From contig DAOUWN010000125.1 in NCBI GenBank assembly GCA_030667105.1, positions 1 through 6,613 on the forward strand: a stretch of DNA of 6,613 nt, written 5' to 3'. The DNA comes from Deltaproteobacteria bacterium. Its GTDB lineage: Bacteria; Desulfobacterota; Desulfobacteria; C00003060. Positions 1 through 5,247 of the stretch are shown here, one piece after another. The translations under genes were made by a program, and so were the position numbers. Numbering within the stretch: position 1 is the first letter of the stretch; every line of letters begins with the position of its first letter. Below the pieces are notes generated by a model. That model was not told the origin of the DNA. It saw only the letters and a program-made list of their open reading frames with translations, and did not search any database.

Positions 1-1
1 G

Positions 2-259
2 GGGTTGGAAAACAAGGTTGCAGGCCTTTCACAAGAGATGGACTTCTGTGTCCCGCTTGATGGAGGGCCATCTGATGACCCACGTACTCTTGCAGGTCTT
101 TGGCATGCCCTGCTAAAGGCCCGCATCAACGATGCTCCCAATGCCGTCTTTATGGGCGGGGGTTCAGACGGGACGTATTTAGCTGTTTTTAAGCGGGCTT
201 TGGCGCCCAATGACTTTGTCCGGCTGTGGTCAGGGGCTGGGAAAAAGTTGGAGGCTTGA
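2..259 (+). CDS. tagF: Probable TagF/ImpM-family T6SS accessory protein, C-terminal fragment (5' end outside window)
   Basis: This frame is open from the left edge to a TGA at 257-259, so the gene begins upstream; the TTG at 5 is only the first possible start codon inside the window. About 84 residues are visible. The tail has the layout I associate with the TagF (ImpM) C-terminus: a helix around LWHALLKAR (residues 32-40 counted from the TTG), then a strand-turn-strand with PNAVFMGGG, and a final helix PNDFVRLW. TagF family members act as post-translational regulators of T6SS assembly in some species and are often encoded near tssA and tssM. The place directly upstream of tssA, 56 bases away on the same strand, supports the call. 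The diagnostic N-terminal domain lies outside the window, so another T6SS accessory or membrane-complex protein cannot be excluded. Confidence 0.55.
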   Translation, partial: GLENKVAGLSQEMDFCVPLDGGPSDDPRTLAGLWHALLKARINDAPNAVFMGGGSDGTYLAVFKRALAPNDFVRLWSGAGKKLEA

Positions 260-280
260 GGTTACAGGTTGGGGGCAGAG

Positions 281-293
281 GCGCCGCTGGCGC
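281..293 (+). repeat. Small GC-rich inverted repeat between tagF-like gene and tssA
   Basis: GCGCC at 281-285 and GGCGC at 289-293 are perfect inverted copies around a 3-base loop, with a possible extra G-U pair at 280/294. The hairpin sits in the 56-base gap, ending 22 bases before the tssA start. There is no T-run after it, so it does not look like an intrinsic terminator. It may be incidental. Confidence 0.3.
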
Positions 294-315
294 TGTTACA
301 TAGGGACTGAGAAAA

Positions 316-1875
316 ATGGATTTTTTGTCACTCGGTAAAGAACCTATCAGTGCAGATCAACCAACGGGCTCTGATGTCCGGTATGAACCTGAGTTTGAAG
401 AGCTTCAGGCGGAGATAGACAAACTTTCGTCTCCCTCTGCCTCGGAGACCATGGATTGGAGCAAGGTAGAAAAGCTCGCCTCGGAGATCCTGGCCACGAA
501 GGCAAAGGACTTGCTTGTAGCAAGCTATTTTGCCGTAGCCCAGGTCCACACCAATCAAGTGGAGGGTTTTGCTGCCGGACTGGGCATATATCGGGATCTC
601 CTGGATCAGTACTGGGAGGGCCTTTTCCCTGCCAAAAAGCGTATGAGGGGCCGCATCGCCGCGATTGAGTGGTGGCTGGAGAAAGGCGAAGGGGCTCTGA
701 TGTCCTTGGAGGTTGCTCCTTTGCCTGCCGAGCGGATCAAGGCCTTAAGACAAGACATTCAGCAAATCGACAACCTCCTTCGGGAGCATCTGGATGAACC
801 GCCCTTGTTAAGGCCCCTTGAACGCTTCCTGGAGAGTGTGCCTATCCAGGCTGAAAAGAAGTCTGCTTCCGAACCGGAAACGTCACCTACGCCAAAAGAG
901 GCCTCGGCAGCATCCACTGCAGCCAAGCCACGGGAGACGGCGCCGCCATCGGCGACAACGGAACCGGGAGAGATTGCTTCTGTTGTAGATGCTGAGAAGG
1001 TGTTGGACGCTGCCATTAGCAGCATTCGTCGGGCAGGGGCCTATCTGCTTGGGGAGAATCTTGCGAACGCCCAGGGGTACCGCTGGAGGCGGGTTGCCTC
1101 TTGGACGGTGATAGACGCCGTGCCGGCCGCTACGGATGGTCAGACCATTGTACCCCCTCCTGATGCTGGTATCCGGAGTGTCCTGGAAGAACTGAAGGAA
1201 AAGGGAAACTGGGAGGCCTTGGCCGAATCGGCCGAACAGCGAGTGCCGGAGTATATTTTCTGGTTTGACTTGAACCGTTTTGTTGCAGAGGCGTTGGCCG
1301 GGCTTGGGGATTCGTATCAGGACGCCATTGACGCTCTTTGCCATGAGACGGCTGCCTTTGTGTATCGCCTGGCCGGTGTGGAGCGGTTGTCCTTTTCCGA
1401 TGGAACTCCTTTTGCCGATGCGGATACACAGCAATGGTTGAAGGGGATCAATCTGGGAGGGGGCGCGGGGGTGGCCGGCCCTGTTGAAGACGGGGGGGGC
1501 ATGGCGGAAGCCATTGAGAAGGCGCAAGGCCTGGCTAAGAAGAAGAAACTTGCCGAAGCGGTTTTGCTCCTCCAGGATGGACTGCGCGGCAGTTTCTCTG
1601 GAAAACAGCAGCTCTTGTGGCGCCTGGGGTTGTCACAACTCCTTCTCAATGCCAAAAAACCTCACCTTGCTTTGCCCCATCTGGAATCGATGCTTCAAGA
1701 CATTGACAGGTATGAATTGGAACAATGGGATCCGGATCTGGCCTTGAAGGGTCTCGAGATGGTATGGATAGGGTTTGGCGCCCGTTCAGATGAGGCAGGG
1801 AAGGAACAAGCCACTGTCATTTTAAACCGAATAGCAAAGATTGCTCCTGCTGAAGCGTTGCGGTTGGCCAAGTGA
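316..1875 (+). CDS. tssA: TssA: T6SS assembly cap/baseplate-organising protein (ImpA_N + VasJ-type C-terminus)
   Basis: TssA is a cytoplasmic protein that binds the baseplate, primes tube and sheath polymerisation and can cap the growing sheath. The 519-residue product starts with the ImpA_N signature: PIS.D.P.G.DVRYEPEFEEL at about residues 10-30, then YRDLLDQYWEGLFP (92-105) and RIAAIEWWLE (113-122). A Ser/Pro/Ala/Thr/Glu-rich low-complexity linker covers about 178-222. The C-terminal half (about 223-519) has VasJ-type features: GYRWRRVASWTVIDAVP (254-270), IVPPPDA (278-284), a helical repeat region and ELEQWDPDLALKGLE near 467-481. A Gly-rich patch lies at 381-395. The ATG at 316 is preceded by AGGGA at 302-306 and begins exactly where the family motif requires. 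The gene lies 56 bases after the tagF-like gene and 80 bases before tssB. The length fits VasJ-type TssA proteins. The class assignment within TssA is inference. Confidence 0.93.
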   Translation: MDFLSLGKEPISADQPTGSDVRYEPEFEELQAEIDKLSSPSASETMDWSKVEKLASEILATKAKDLLVASYFAVAQVHTNQVEGFAAGLGIYRDLLDQYWEGLFPAKKRMRGRIAAIEWWLEKGEGALMSLEVAPLPAERIKALRQDIQQIDNLLREHLDEPPLLRPLERFLESVPIQAEKKSASEPETSPTPKEASAASTAAKPRETAPPSATTEPGEIASVVDAEKVLDAAISSIRRAGAYLLGENLANAQGYRWRRVASWTVIDAVPAATDGQTIVPPPDAGIRSVLEELKEKGNWEALAESAEQRVPEYIFWFDLNRFVAEALAGLGDSYQDAIDALCHETAAFVYRLAGVERLSFSDGTPFADADTQQWLKGINLGGGAGVAGPVEDGGGMAEAIEKAQGLAKKKKLAEAVLLLQDGLRGSFSGKQQLLWRLGLSQLLLNAKKPHLALPHLESMLQDIDRYELEQWDPDLALKGLEMVWIGFGARSDEAGKEQATVILNRIAKIAPAEALRLAK

Positions 1876-1955
1876 TCAAGACTCACGTTTATAAGTTTTT
1901 GAAATCAGTAAATGATTAATAACCTGAAACAAGGATACTACCAAAGGAGGGTATC
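1876..1955 (+). other. 80-base AT-rich gap before the tssBC-hcp block
   Basis: This stretch is visibly richer in A and T than the flanking genes, above all 1887-1921, and ends with the strong tssB ribosome-binding site. It could hold an internal promoter for the sheath and tube genes. I could not find a convincing -35/-10 pair at 16-18 base spacing, nor a sigma-54 GG-N10-GC type site. There is no hairpin of note. Confidence 0.3.
1943..1950 (+). promoter_or_regulatory. Strong ribosome-binding site of tssB
   Basis: AAAGGAGG at 1943-1950 lies 5 bases before the ATG at 1956. It matches the anti-Shine-Dalgarno core and fixes the tssB start. Confidence 0.85.
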
Positions 1956-2444
1956 ATGGCTAAAGAAGGATCTGTTGCCCCAAGAGAACGGGTAAATATC
2001 GTGTATCGCCCGGCCACAGGGGATGCCAAGGAAGAGGTCGAGCTTCCTTTAAAGATGCTGGTCATGAGTGATTTTACCGGCAAGGCGGACGATCGGCCTT
2101 TGGAAGACAGAGAGCCGATCAATATCGATAAGGACAATTTCGACGAAGTGCTAAAGGCTCAGGGAATCGGTCTGGATGTGACGGTGCCCAACAAACTTTC
2201 CGGGGAGCCTGACGAAGACATGAACGTGTCTCTCAAATTCAAGTCCATGAAGGATTTCGGGCCCGAGGCGGTTGCCAAGAACACTCCGGAATTAAATCGT
2301 CTCCTGGAACTCAGGGAGTCACTGGGCGCCCTGAAGGGACCACTGAGCAATCTCCCTGCCTTTCGTAAGAAAATTCAGGAGCTGGTAAAAGACGAAGGGA
2401 CACGTGAGAAGCTGCTTAAGGAACTAGGTGCGGAAGAAAAATAG
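1956..2444 (+). CDS. tssB: TssB (VipA/ImpB): small subunit of the T6SS contractile sheath
   Basis: TssB pairs with TssC to form the contractile sheath around the Hcp tube in the cytoplasm. The 162-residue length is typical. The N-terminus carries the family pattern PRERVNIVYRP (9-19), then VELPLKMLVMSDFTG (28-42), followed by LEDREPINIDKDNFDEVL (49-66). VPNKL (77-81) and the acidic DED patch come next. The C-terminal half is helical, with the conserved block FGPEAVAKNTPELNRLLELR (101-120) and a final helix ending GAEEK. There is no signal peptide. The ATG at 1956 is set by the ribosome-binding site 5 bases upstream. The TAG stop is 21 bases before the tssC ATG, so the pair is co-transcribed, as is nearly always the case in T6SS clusters. 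Confidence 0.96.
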   Translation: MAKEGSVAPRERVNIVYRPATGDAKEEVELPLKMLVMSDFTGKADDRPLEDREPINIDKDNFDEVLKAQGIGLDVTVPNKLSGEPDEDMNVSLKFKSMKDFGPEAVAKNTPELNRLLELRESLGALKGPLSNLPAFRKKIQELVKDEGTREKLLKELGAEEK

Positions 2445-2451
2445 AATAACA

Positions 2452-2462
2452 GGGGAGGTGAT
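2452..2462 (+). promoter_or_regulatory. Near-consensus ribosome-binding site of tssC
   Basis: GGGGAGGTGAT at 2452-2462 differs little from the full anti-Shine-Dalgarno complement (AAGGAGGTGAT) and is 3 bases before the ATG at 2466. It predicts strong translation, fitting the high copy number of sheath subunits. Confidence 0.85.
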
Positions 2463-2465
2463 ATC

Positions 2466-3950
2466 ATGGTTGAAGAACAAGAACAGGCGGCCGCTGCGAA
2501 AGAGGCGGCCGTAGAAGAGGTTTCGTTGCTTGACGACATTGTCCAGGCCACGAAACTCCAGCCCACGGACGAAAGCTACGGGCTGGCAAAGATGGGTGTT
2601 GAGGCTCTCATCTCGCAGCTCCTTGAGCCGGGGCGGGTAATGCCCAAGATTTCCAAGGCCGTTGTGGATGACATGATTGCCGAGCTCGACAAGAAGCTCA
2701 GCCTCCAATTGGATGCCATTTTGCATCATCCCGAAGTCCAGAAGCTTGAGTCTGCTTGGCGGTCCCTCAGTTTTTTGGTGGACCGGACGGATTTTCGGGA
2801 GAACATCAAACTGGAGATCGTCAATGTGAGCAAGGATGATCTTCTGGAAGATTTCGAGGACTCGCCGGAGGTCGTCAAGTCCGGTCTCTACAAGACACTT
2901 TATACGGCTGAATACGGACAGTTCGGAGGCAAGCCCTATGGTGCCATGGTGGGCAACTACGACTTCGGACCGGGGCCCCAGGACGTCAAGCTTCTGCAAT
3001 ATGTGGCAAGCGTGGCGGCCATGTCCCACGCCCCGTTTATTGCGTCTGCAGGCCCCCAGTTTTTCGGTCTGGACGACTTCAACGGGCTGCCGAACCTCAA
3101 GGACCTCAAATCGATTTTCGAAGGGCCTCAGTACACCAAATGGCAGTCCTTCAGAGAATCGGAGGATGCCCGCTACGCTTGCTTGACGCTGCCCCGGTTT
3201 TTGCTTCGTCTTCCCTACGGGCCCGATACGCAGCCTGTGAAGGCCTTCAATTACCAGGAGGATGTCTCCGCCAGCCACAGGGACTACTGCTGGGGGAATT
3301 CGGCCTTCACCTTTGCGTCCAGGCTCACCGATGCCTTTGCCAAGTATCGGTGGTGTGCCAACATCATCGGTCCCATGGGTGGAGGTGCAGTGGAAGACCT
3401 TCCTTTGCACCAATTTGAGGCCATGGGCGCTGTCCAGACAAAGATCCCGACCGAGGTGCTCATCTCAGAAAGAAGGGAGTACGAACTGGCAGAAGAGGGC
3501 TTTATCGGCTTAACTATGCGCAAAGGGAGCGACAATGCAGCTTTCTTTTCGGCCAACTCGGTTCAAAAGCCCAAGTTTTTCGGGATCAGCAAAGAAGGCA
3601 AAGAGGCGGAACTCAACTACAAGTTGGGATTGCAGCTGCCTTACATGTTCGTCATCAACCGCCTGGCCCATTACCTGAAGGTGATCCAACGGGAAAACAT
3701 CGGGACCTGGAAAGAACGGGCCGATTTGCAGAGAGAGCTCAACACGTGGATCGGTCAGTATGTGACGGAGATGGACAACCCCCCTCCGGGCGCCAGGAGC
3801 CGCAGACCCTTGCGGATGGCCCAGATTACGGTTGAGGATGTGGAAGGCGAGCCGGGTTGGTATCGGGTAGGGATGAAGGTGAGGCCCCACTTCAAGTACA
3901 TGGGGGCCTTTTTCACCCTCTCTCTTGTAGGAAAACTTGACAAAGAATAA
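2466..3950 (+). CDS. tssC: TssC (VipB/ImpC): large subunit of the T6SS contractile sheath
   Basis: TssC interlocks with TssB to build the extended sheath whose contraction drives Hcp/VgrG out of the cell. The product is 494 residues, the usual family length. A charged Glu/Ala N-terminal tail (1-19) leads into SLLDDIVQATKL (20-31), which corresponds to the N-terminal helix known in VipB to be bound by the ClpV ATPase when contracted sheaths are dismantled. Other family blocks are LESAWRSLSFLVDRTDF (94-110), YGAMVGNYDF (158-167), HAPFIASAGPQFF (188-200), LPRFLLRLPYG (242-252), CWGNSAFTFASRL (275-287), GAVEDLPLHQF (307-317), PTEVLISERREYELAEEGFI (328-347), and the C-terminal MKVRPHFKYMGAFFTLSLVG (470-489). 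No key region is missing. The start is fixed by the strong site at 2452-2462. hcp follows after 20 bases. Confidence 0.97.
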   Translation: MVEEQEQAAAAKEAAVEEVSLLDDIVQATKLQPTDESYGLAKMGVEALISQLLEPGRVMPKISKAVVDDMIAELDKKLSLQLDAILHHPEVQKLESAWRSLSFLVDRTDFRENIKLEIVNVSKDDLLEDFEDSPEVVKSGLYKTLYTAEYGQFGGKPYGAMVGNYDFGPGPQDVKLLQYVASVAAMSHAPFIASAGPQFFGLDDFNGLPNLKDLKSIFEGPQYTKWQSFRESEDARYACLTLPRFLLRLPYGPDTQPVKAFNYQEDVSASHRDYCWGNSAFTFASRLTDAFAKYRWCANIIGPMGGGAVEDLPLHQFEAMGAVQTKIPTEVLISERREYELAEEGFIGLTMRKGSDNAAFFSANSVQKPKFFGISKEGKEAELNYKLGLQLPYMFVINRLAHYLKVIQRENIGTWKERADLQRELNTWIGQYVTEMDNPPPGARSRRPLRMAQITVEDVEGEPGWYRVGMKVRPHFKYMGAFFTLSLVGKLDKE

Positions 3951-3956
3951 AAAAGG

Positions 3957-3963
3957 AAAGGAG
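3957..3963 (+). promoter_or_regulatory. Ribosome-binding site of hcp
   Basis: AAAGGAG at 3957-3963 is 7 bases before the ATG at 3971, inside a purine-only stretch after the tssC stop. It sets the hcp start and predicts efficient translation. Confidence 0.8.
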
Positions 3964-3970
3964 AAGAACC

Positions 3971-4459
3971 ATGGCGCTGAATGCATACATGAGGCTGACA
4001 GGGGAAAAACAAGGGGAGATCAAGGGGTCTGTGACACAGGCCGGCAGGGAAGACTCCATCATGGTCATCGGCTTTGACCATGAGGTGGAGTCGCCCAGAG
4101 ACGCCGCATCGGGCCTGCCCACGGGCAAGCGGCAGCACAAGGGCCTCACCATCATCAAAGAGGTGGACAAGTCCACGCCGTTGCTCATGAATATGCTTGC
4201 GAACAACGAGGGTATTACTGAGTGGGAGCTGCGATTCTGGCAACCCTCTACCACGGGGCAAGAGTTTCAATTCTATACCATCCAGCTCTACAAAGCCAGT
4301 GTAGCCAAAATCAAGGTGGAGATGCTCAACAACAAGTACCCGGAGAATATGCAGCACAAGGAACGGGAGAGCATTACCTTCTGTTACCAGAAGATTGTTT
4401 GGACTTATGAGGATGGCGGCATTACGGCTGAAGACGACTGGGAAGCACCGGTAGTCTAA
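3971..4459 (+). CDS. hcp: Hcp (TssD): T6SS inner-tube protein
   Basis: Hcp forms hexameric rings that stack into the tube inside the TssB/TssC sheath; it is secreted and can carry effectors in its lumen. The 162-residue single-domain product matches the usual size. Recognisable blocks are the N-terminal AYMRLTGEKQGEIKGSV (5-21), the strand with IMVIGFDHEVESPRD (30-44), the loop GLPTGKRQHKGLTIIKEVDK (48-67), STPLL (68-72), FYTIQLYKASVAKIKVEM (101-118) and the C-terminal ITFCYQKIVWTYEDGGITAE (135-154) with DDWEAP after it. There is no signal peptide and no C-terminal toxin extension, so this is a structural Hcp and not an evolved effector fusion. It sits 20 bases after tssC and 229 bases before tssE. 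The long, hairpin-bearing downstream gap suggests that hcp is the last gene of a highly expressed tssB-tssC-hcp segment. Confidence 0.97.
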   Translation: MALNAYMRLTGEKQGEIKGSVTQAGREDSIMVIGFDHEVESPRDAASGLPTGKRQHKGLTIIKEVDKSTPLLMNMLANNEGITEWELRFWQPSTTGQEFQFYTIQLYKASVAKIKVEMLNNKYPENMQHKERESITFCYQKIVWTYEDGGITAEDDWEAPVV

Positions 4460-4471
4460 GAGGGTAGACAC

Positions 4472-4479
4472 GGCAAGGC
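4472..4479 (+). promoter_or_regulatory. Possible competing segment for the hcp downstream hairpin
   Basis: GGCAAGGC at 4472-4479 is the exact complement of GCCTTGCC at 4519-4526, which is part of the left arm of the hairpin at 4516-4545. In RNA it could form an 8-bp alternative pairing that excludes the main stem. The order of segments resembles an attenuator. The pairing is seen in the sequence; any switching role is speculation. Confidence 0.25.
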
Positions 4480-4515
4480 CAATGATGACTGTTTTGTTCT
4501 TTGTGTGAAGGCGAA

Positions 4516-4545
4516 GATGCCTTGCCCTGTAAGGGGCAAGGCATC
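4516..4545 (+). promoter_or_regulatory. Strong RNA hairpin downstream of hcp (partial terminator or mRNA-stabilising element)
   Basis: GATGCCTTGCCC at 4516-4527 and GGGCAAGGCATC at 4534-4545 are perfect 12-base inverted copies. The six-base loop TGTAAG can close with one U-G pair to leave GUAA, a GNRA-type tetraloop, so the structure should be very stable. The sequence after it (CTTATCC) is not a T-run, so it is not a textbook intrinsic terminator. It starts 57 bases after the hcp stop. A hairpin here would suit stabilisation of the 3' end of the tssB-tssC-hcp message or partial termination that lowers expression of the baseplate genes. Confidence 0.6.
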
Positions 4546-4571
4546 CTTATCCGGCAAGTACAGGACCGGCC

Positions 4572-4685
4572 ATGGGCGGGTTTATGTCTAACTATGCCTT
4601 GGTGACGGCGACCGGAGCAAGGGCCGGCGTAGCGCCTTGTGTCCAGAGGGATTCGAATGCGGTGGCGGCCTTTCGGAAAACATAG
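4572..4685 (+). other. Short open frame of 37 codons in phase with tssE, ending at an amber codon
   Basis: An ATG at 4572 has AGGA at 4562-4565, 6 bases upstream, and opens 37 codons to a TAG at 4683-4685. A second in-frame ATG occurs at 4584. The frame is the same as that of tssE, whose first possible start (GTG 4689) is 3 bases after the TAG. An in-frame TAA at 4530-4532 bounds it upstream. The peptide begins MGGFMSNYALV and ends AVAAFRKT; I recognise no family, signal peptide or membrane segment. It could be a leader peptide that couples translation to tssE, a tssE 5' extension broken by the amber codon, or chance. I lean towards chance or a leader. Confidence 0.25.
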
Positions 4686-4688
4686 CCG

Positions 4689-5135
4689 GTGGGGACCGGC
4701 CTGTGGGGGCATGATCGGACGGTGCGAGAAGAGAGGCTTTTAGAACGGATTCGGTCCCGGAACAAGGATCCGCTCCGGCGGTCCAGGGAGGATCTCGGAA
4801 GGACAATGGATTCGGTGTTGGGGCACCTTCAGCGGATCCTCAACACCCGGCAGGGGAATGTGCCCATTGCCGAAGATTTTGGTGTTCCCGATTTTACCGA
4901 CCTTCTCCATGGCTATCCTCAATCGTTGAGGGGCTTCGAGCGATCTATGCGGCAGACTATCCAAAAGTACGAGCCGCGACTCAAGGCGGTGCGTGTCAGT
5001 TTTGTGCCGAAAGAGGAAGGGGCCTTTTCGTTGCGCTTTCAGATCACCGGCCAGCTGGCCACGGAAGACCACCAGGACCCCGTGTTCTTTGAGAGTGTGG
5101 TAGGGTCTGACGGAAAGATTAGTATTAAGGGCTGA
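4689..5135 (+). CDS. tssE: TssE: gp25-like T6SS baseplate protein
   Basis: TssE is a baseplate wedge component homologous to phage T4 gp25, linking the baseplate to the first sheath ring; the T6SS version is structural and not a lysozyme. The frame from GTG 4689 gives 148 residues; from the in-frame GTG at 4722 it gives 137 (VREERLLERIR). Both fit the family, and neither has a good ribosome-binding site, so the start is uncertain; ERLLERIR near the N-terminus favours the shorter form slightly. Hallmarks are HLQRILNTRQGNVPIAEDFG (46-65), PDFTDLL (67-73), then IQKYEPRLKAVRV (91-103), which includes the conserved YEPRL, and a C-terminal beta region ending SIKG. The gene follows hcp after a 229-base gap and precedes tssF after 112 bases. 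Confidence 0.93.
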   Translation: MGTGLWGHDRTVREERLLERIRSRNKDPLRRSREDLGRTMDSVLGHLQRILNTRQGNVPIAEDFGVPDFTDLLHGYPQSLRGFERSMRQTIQKYEPRLKAVRVSFVPKEEGAFSLRFQITGQLATEDHQDPVFFESVVGSDGKISIKG

Positions 5136-5137
5136 TT

Positions 5138-5170
5138 GCCGGTTCAATTGGTTCCGTTTGTTGAACCGGC
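5138..5170 (+). promoter_or_regulatory. 10-bp inverted repeat (hairpin) between tssE and tssF
   Basis: GCCGGTTCAA at 5138-5147 and TTGAACCGGC at 5161-5170 are perfect inverted copies around a 13-base loop. The repeat begins 2 bases after the tssE stop. A smaller hairpin can form directly after it from CTGCC (5171-5175) and GGCAG (5184-5188). No T-run follows either, so they are not typical intrinsic terminators. Possible roles are protection of the tssE 3' end, partial attenuation before tssF, or a protein-binding site in DNA. The remaining gap up to 5247 shows no promoter I can support. Confidence 0.5.
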
Positions 5171-5247
5171 CTGCCTCTCCACGGGCAGTTTGACCTGCAT
5201 AACGAATAGAACTGGCTCAACCAACATAACCAACGAAACGAGTTTTT

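Noticed and set aside
261..300. GTTACA repeated at 261-266 and 295-300, flanking a small hairpin
   Set aside because: Six bases is too short to call an insertion footprint or operator.
883..1527. A 214-codon minus-strand open frame opposite tssA
   Set aside because: Antisense shadow of tssA with Arg/Pro-rich composition and no family resemblance.
2486..2511. GGCGGCCG repeated with an 18-base period at the tssC 5' end
   Set aside because: It encodes part of the Ala/Glu-rich N-terminal tail, and a two-copy 8-base repeat in such codons is easily explained by amino-acid composition.
2424..3413. A 329-codon open frame on the minus strand opposite tssC (and tssB end)
   Set aside because: It is fully antisense to the well-supported tssC, has no recognisable protein motif, and is of the kind produced by biased codon third positions on the coding strand.
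3755..4471. A 238-codon minus-strand open frame across the tssC end and hcp
   Set aside because: Antisense to two certain genes, spans their intergenic gap, and shows no domain-like sequence.
4563..4701. Direct repeat GGACCGGCC at 4563-4571 and 4693-4701, flanking the short open frame
   Set aside because: Only 9 GC-rich bases with poor extension on either side; not enough to support a duplication or attachment site.
5190..5195. TTGACC resembling a -35 promoter box before tssF
   Set aside because: No acceptable -10 box occurs at 16-18 bases downstream (the bases there are TGGCTC).
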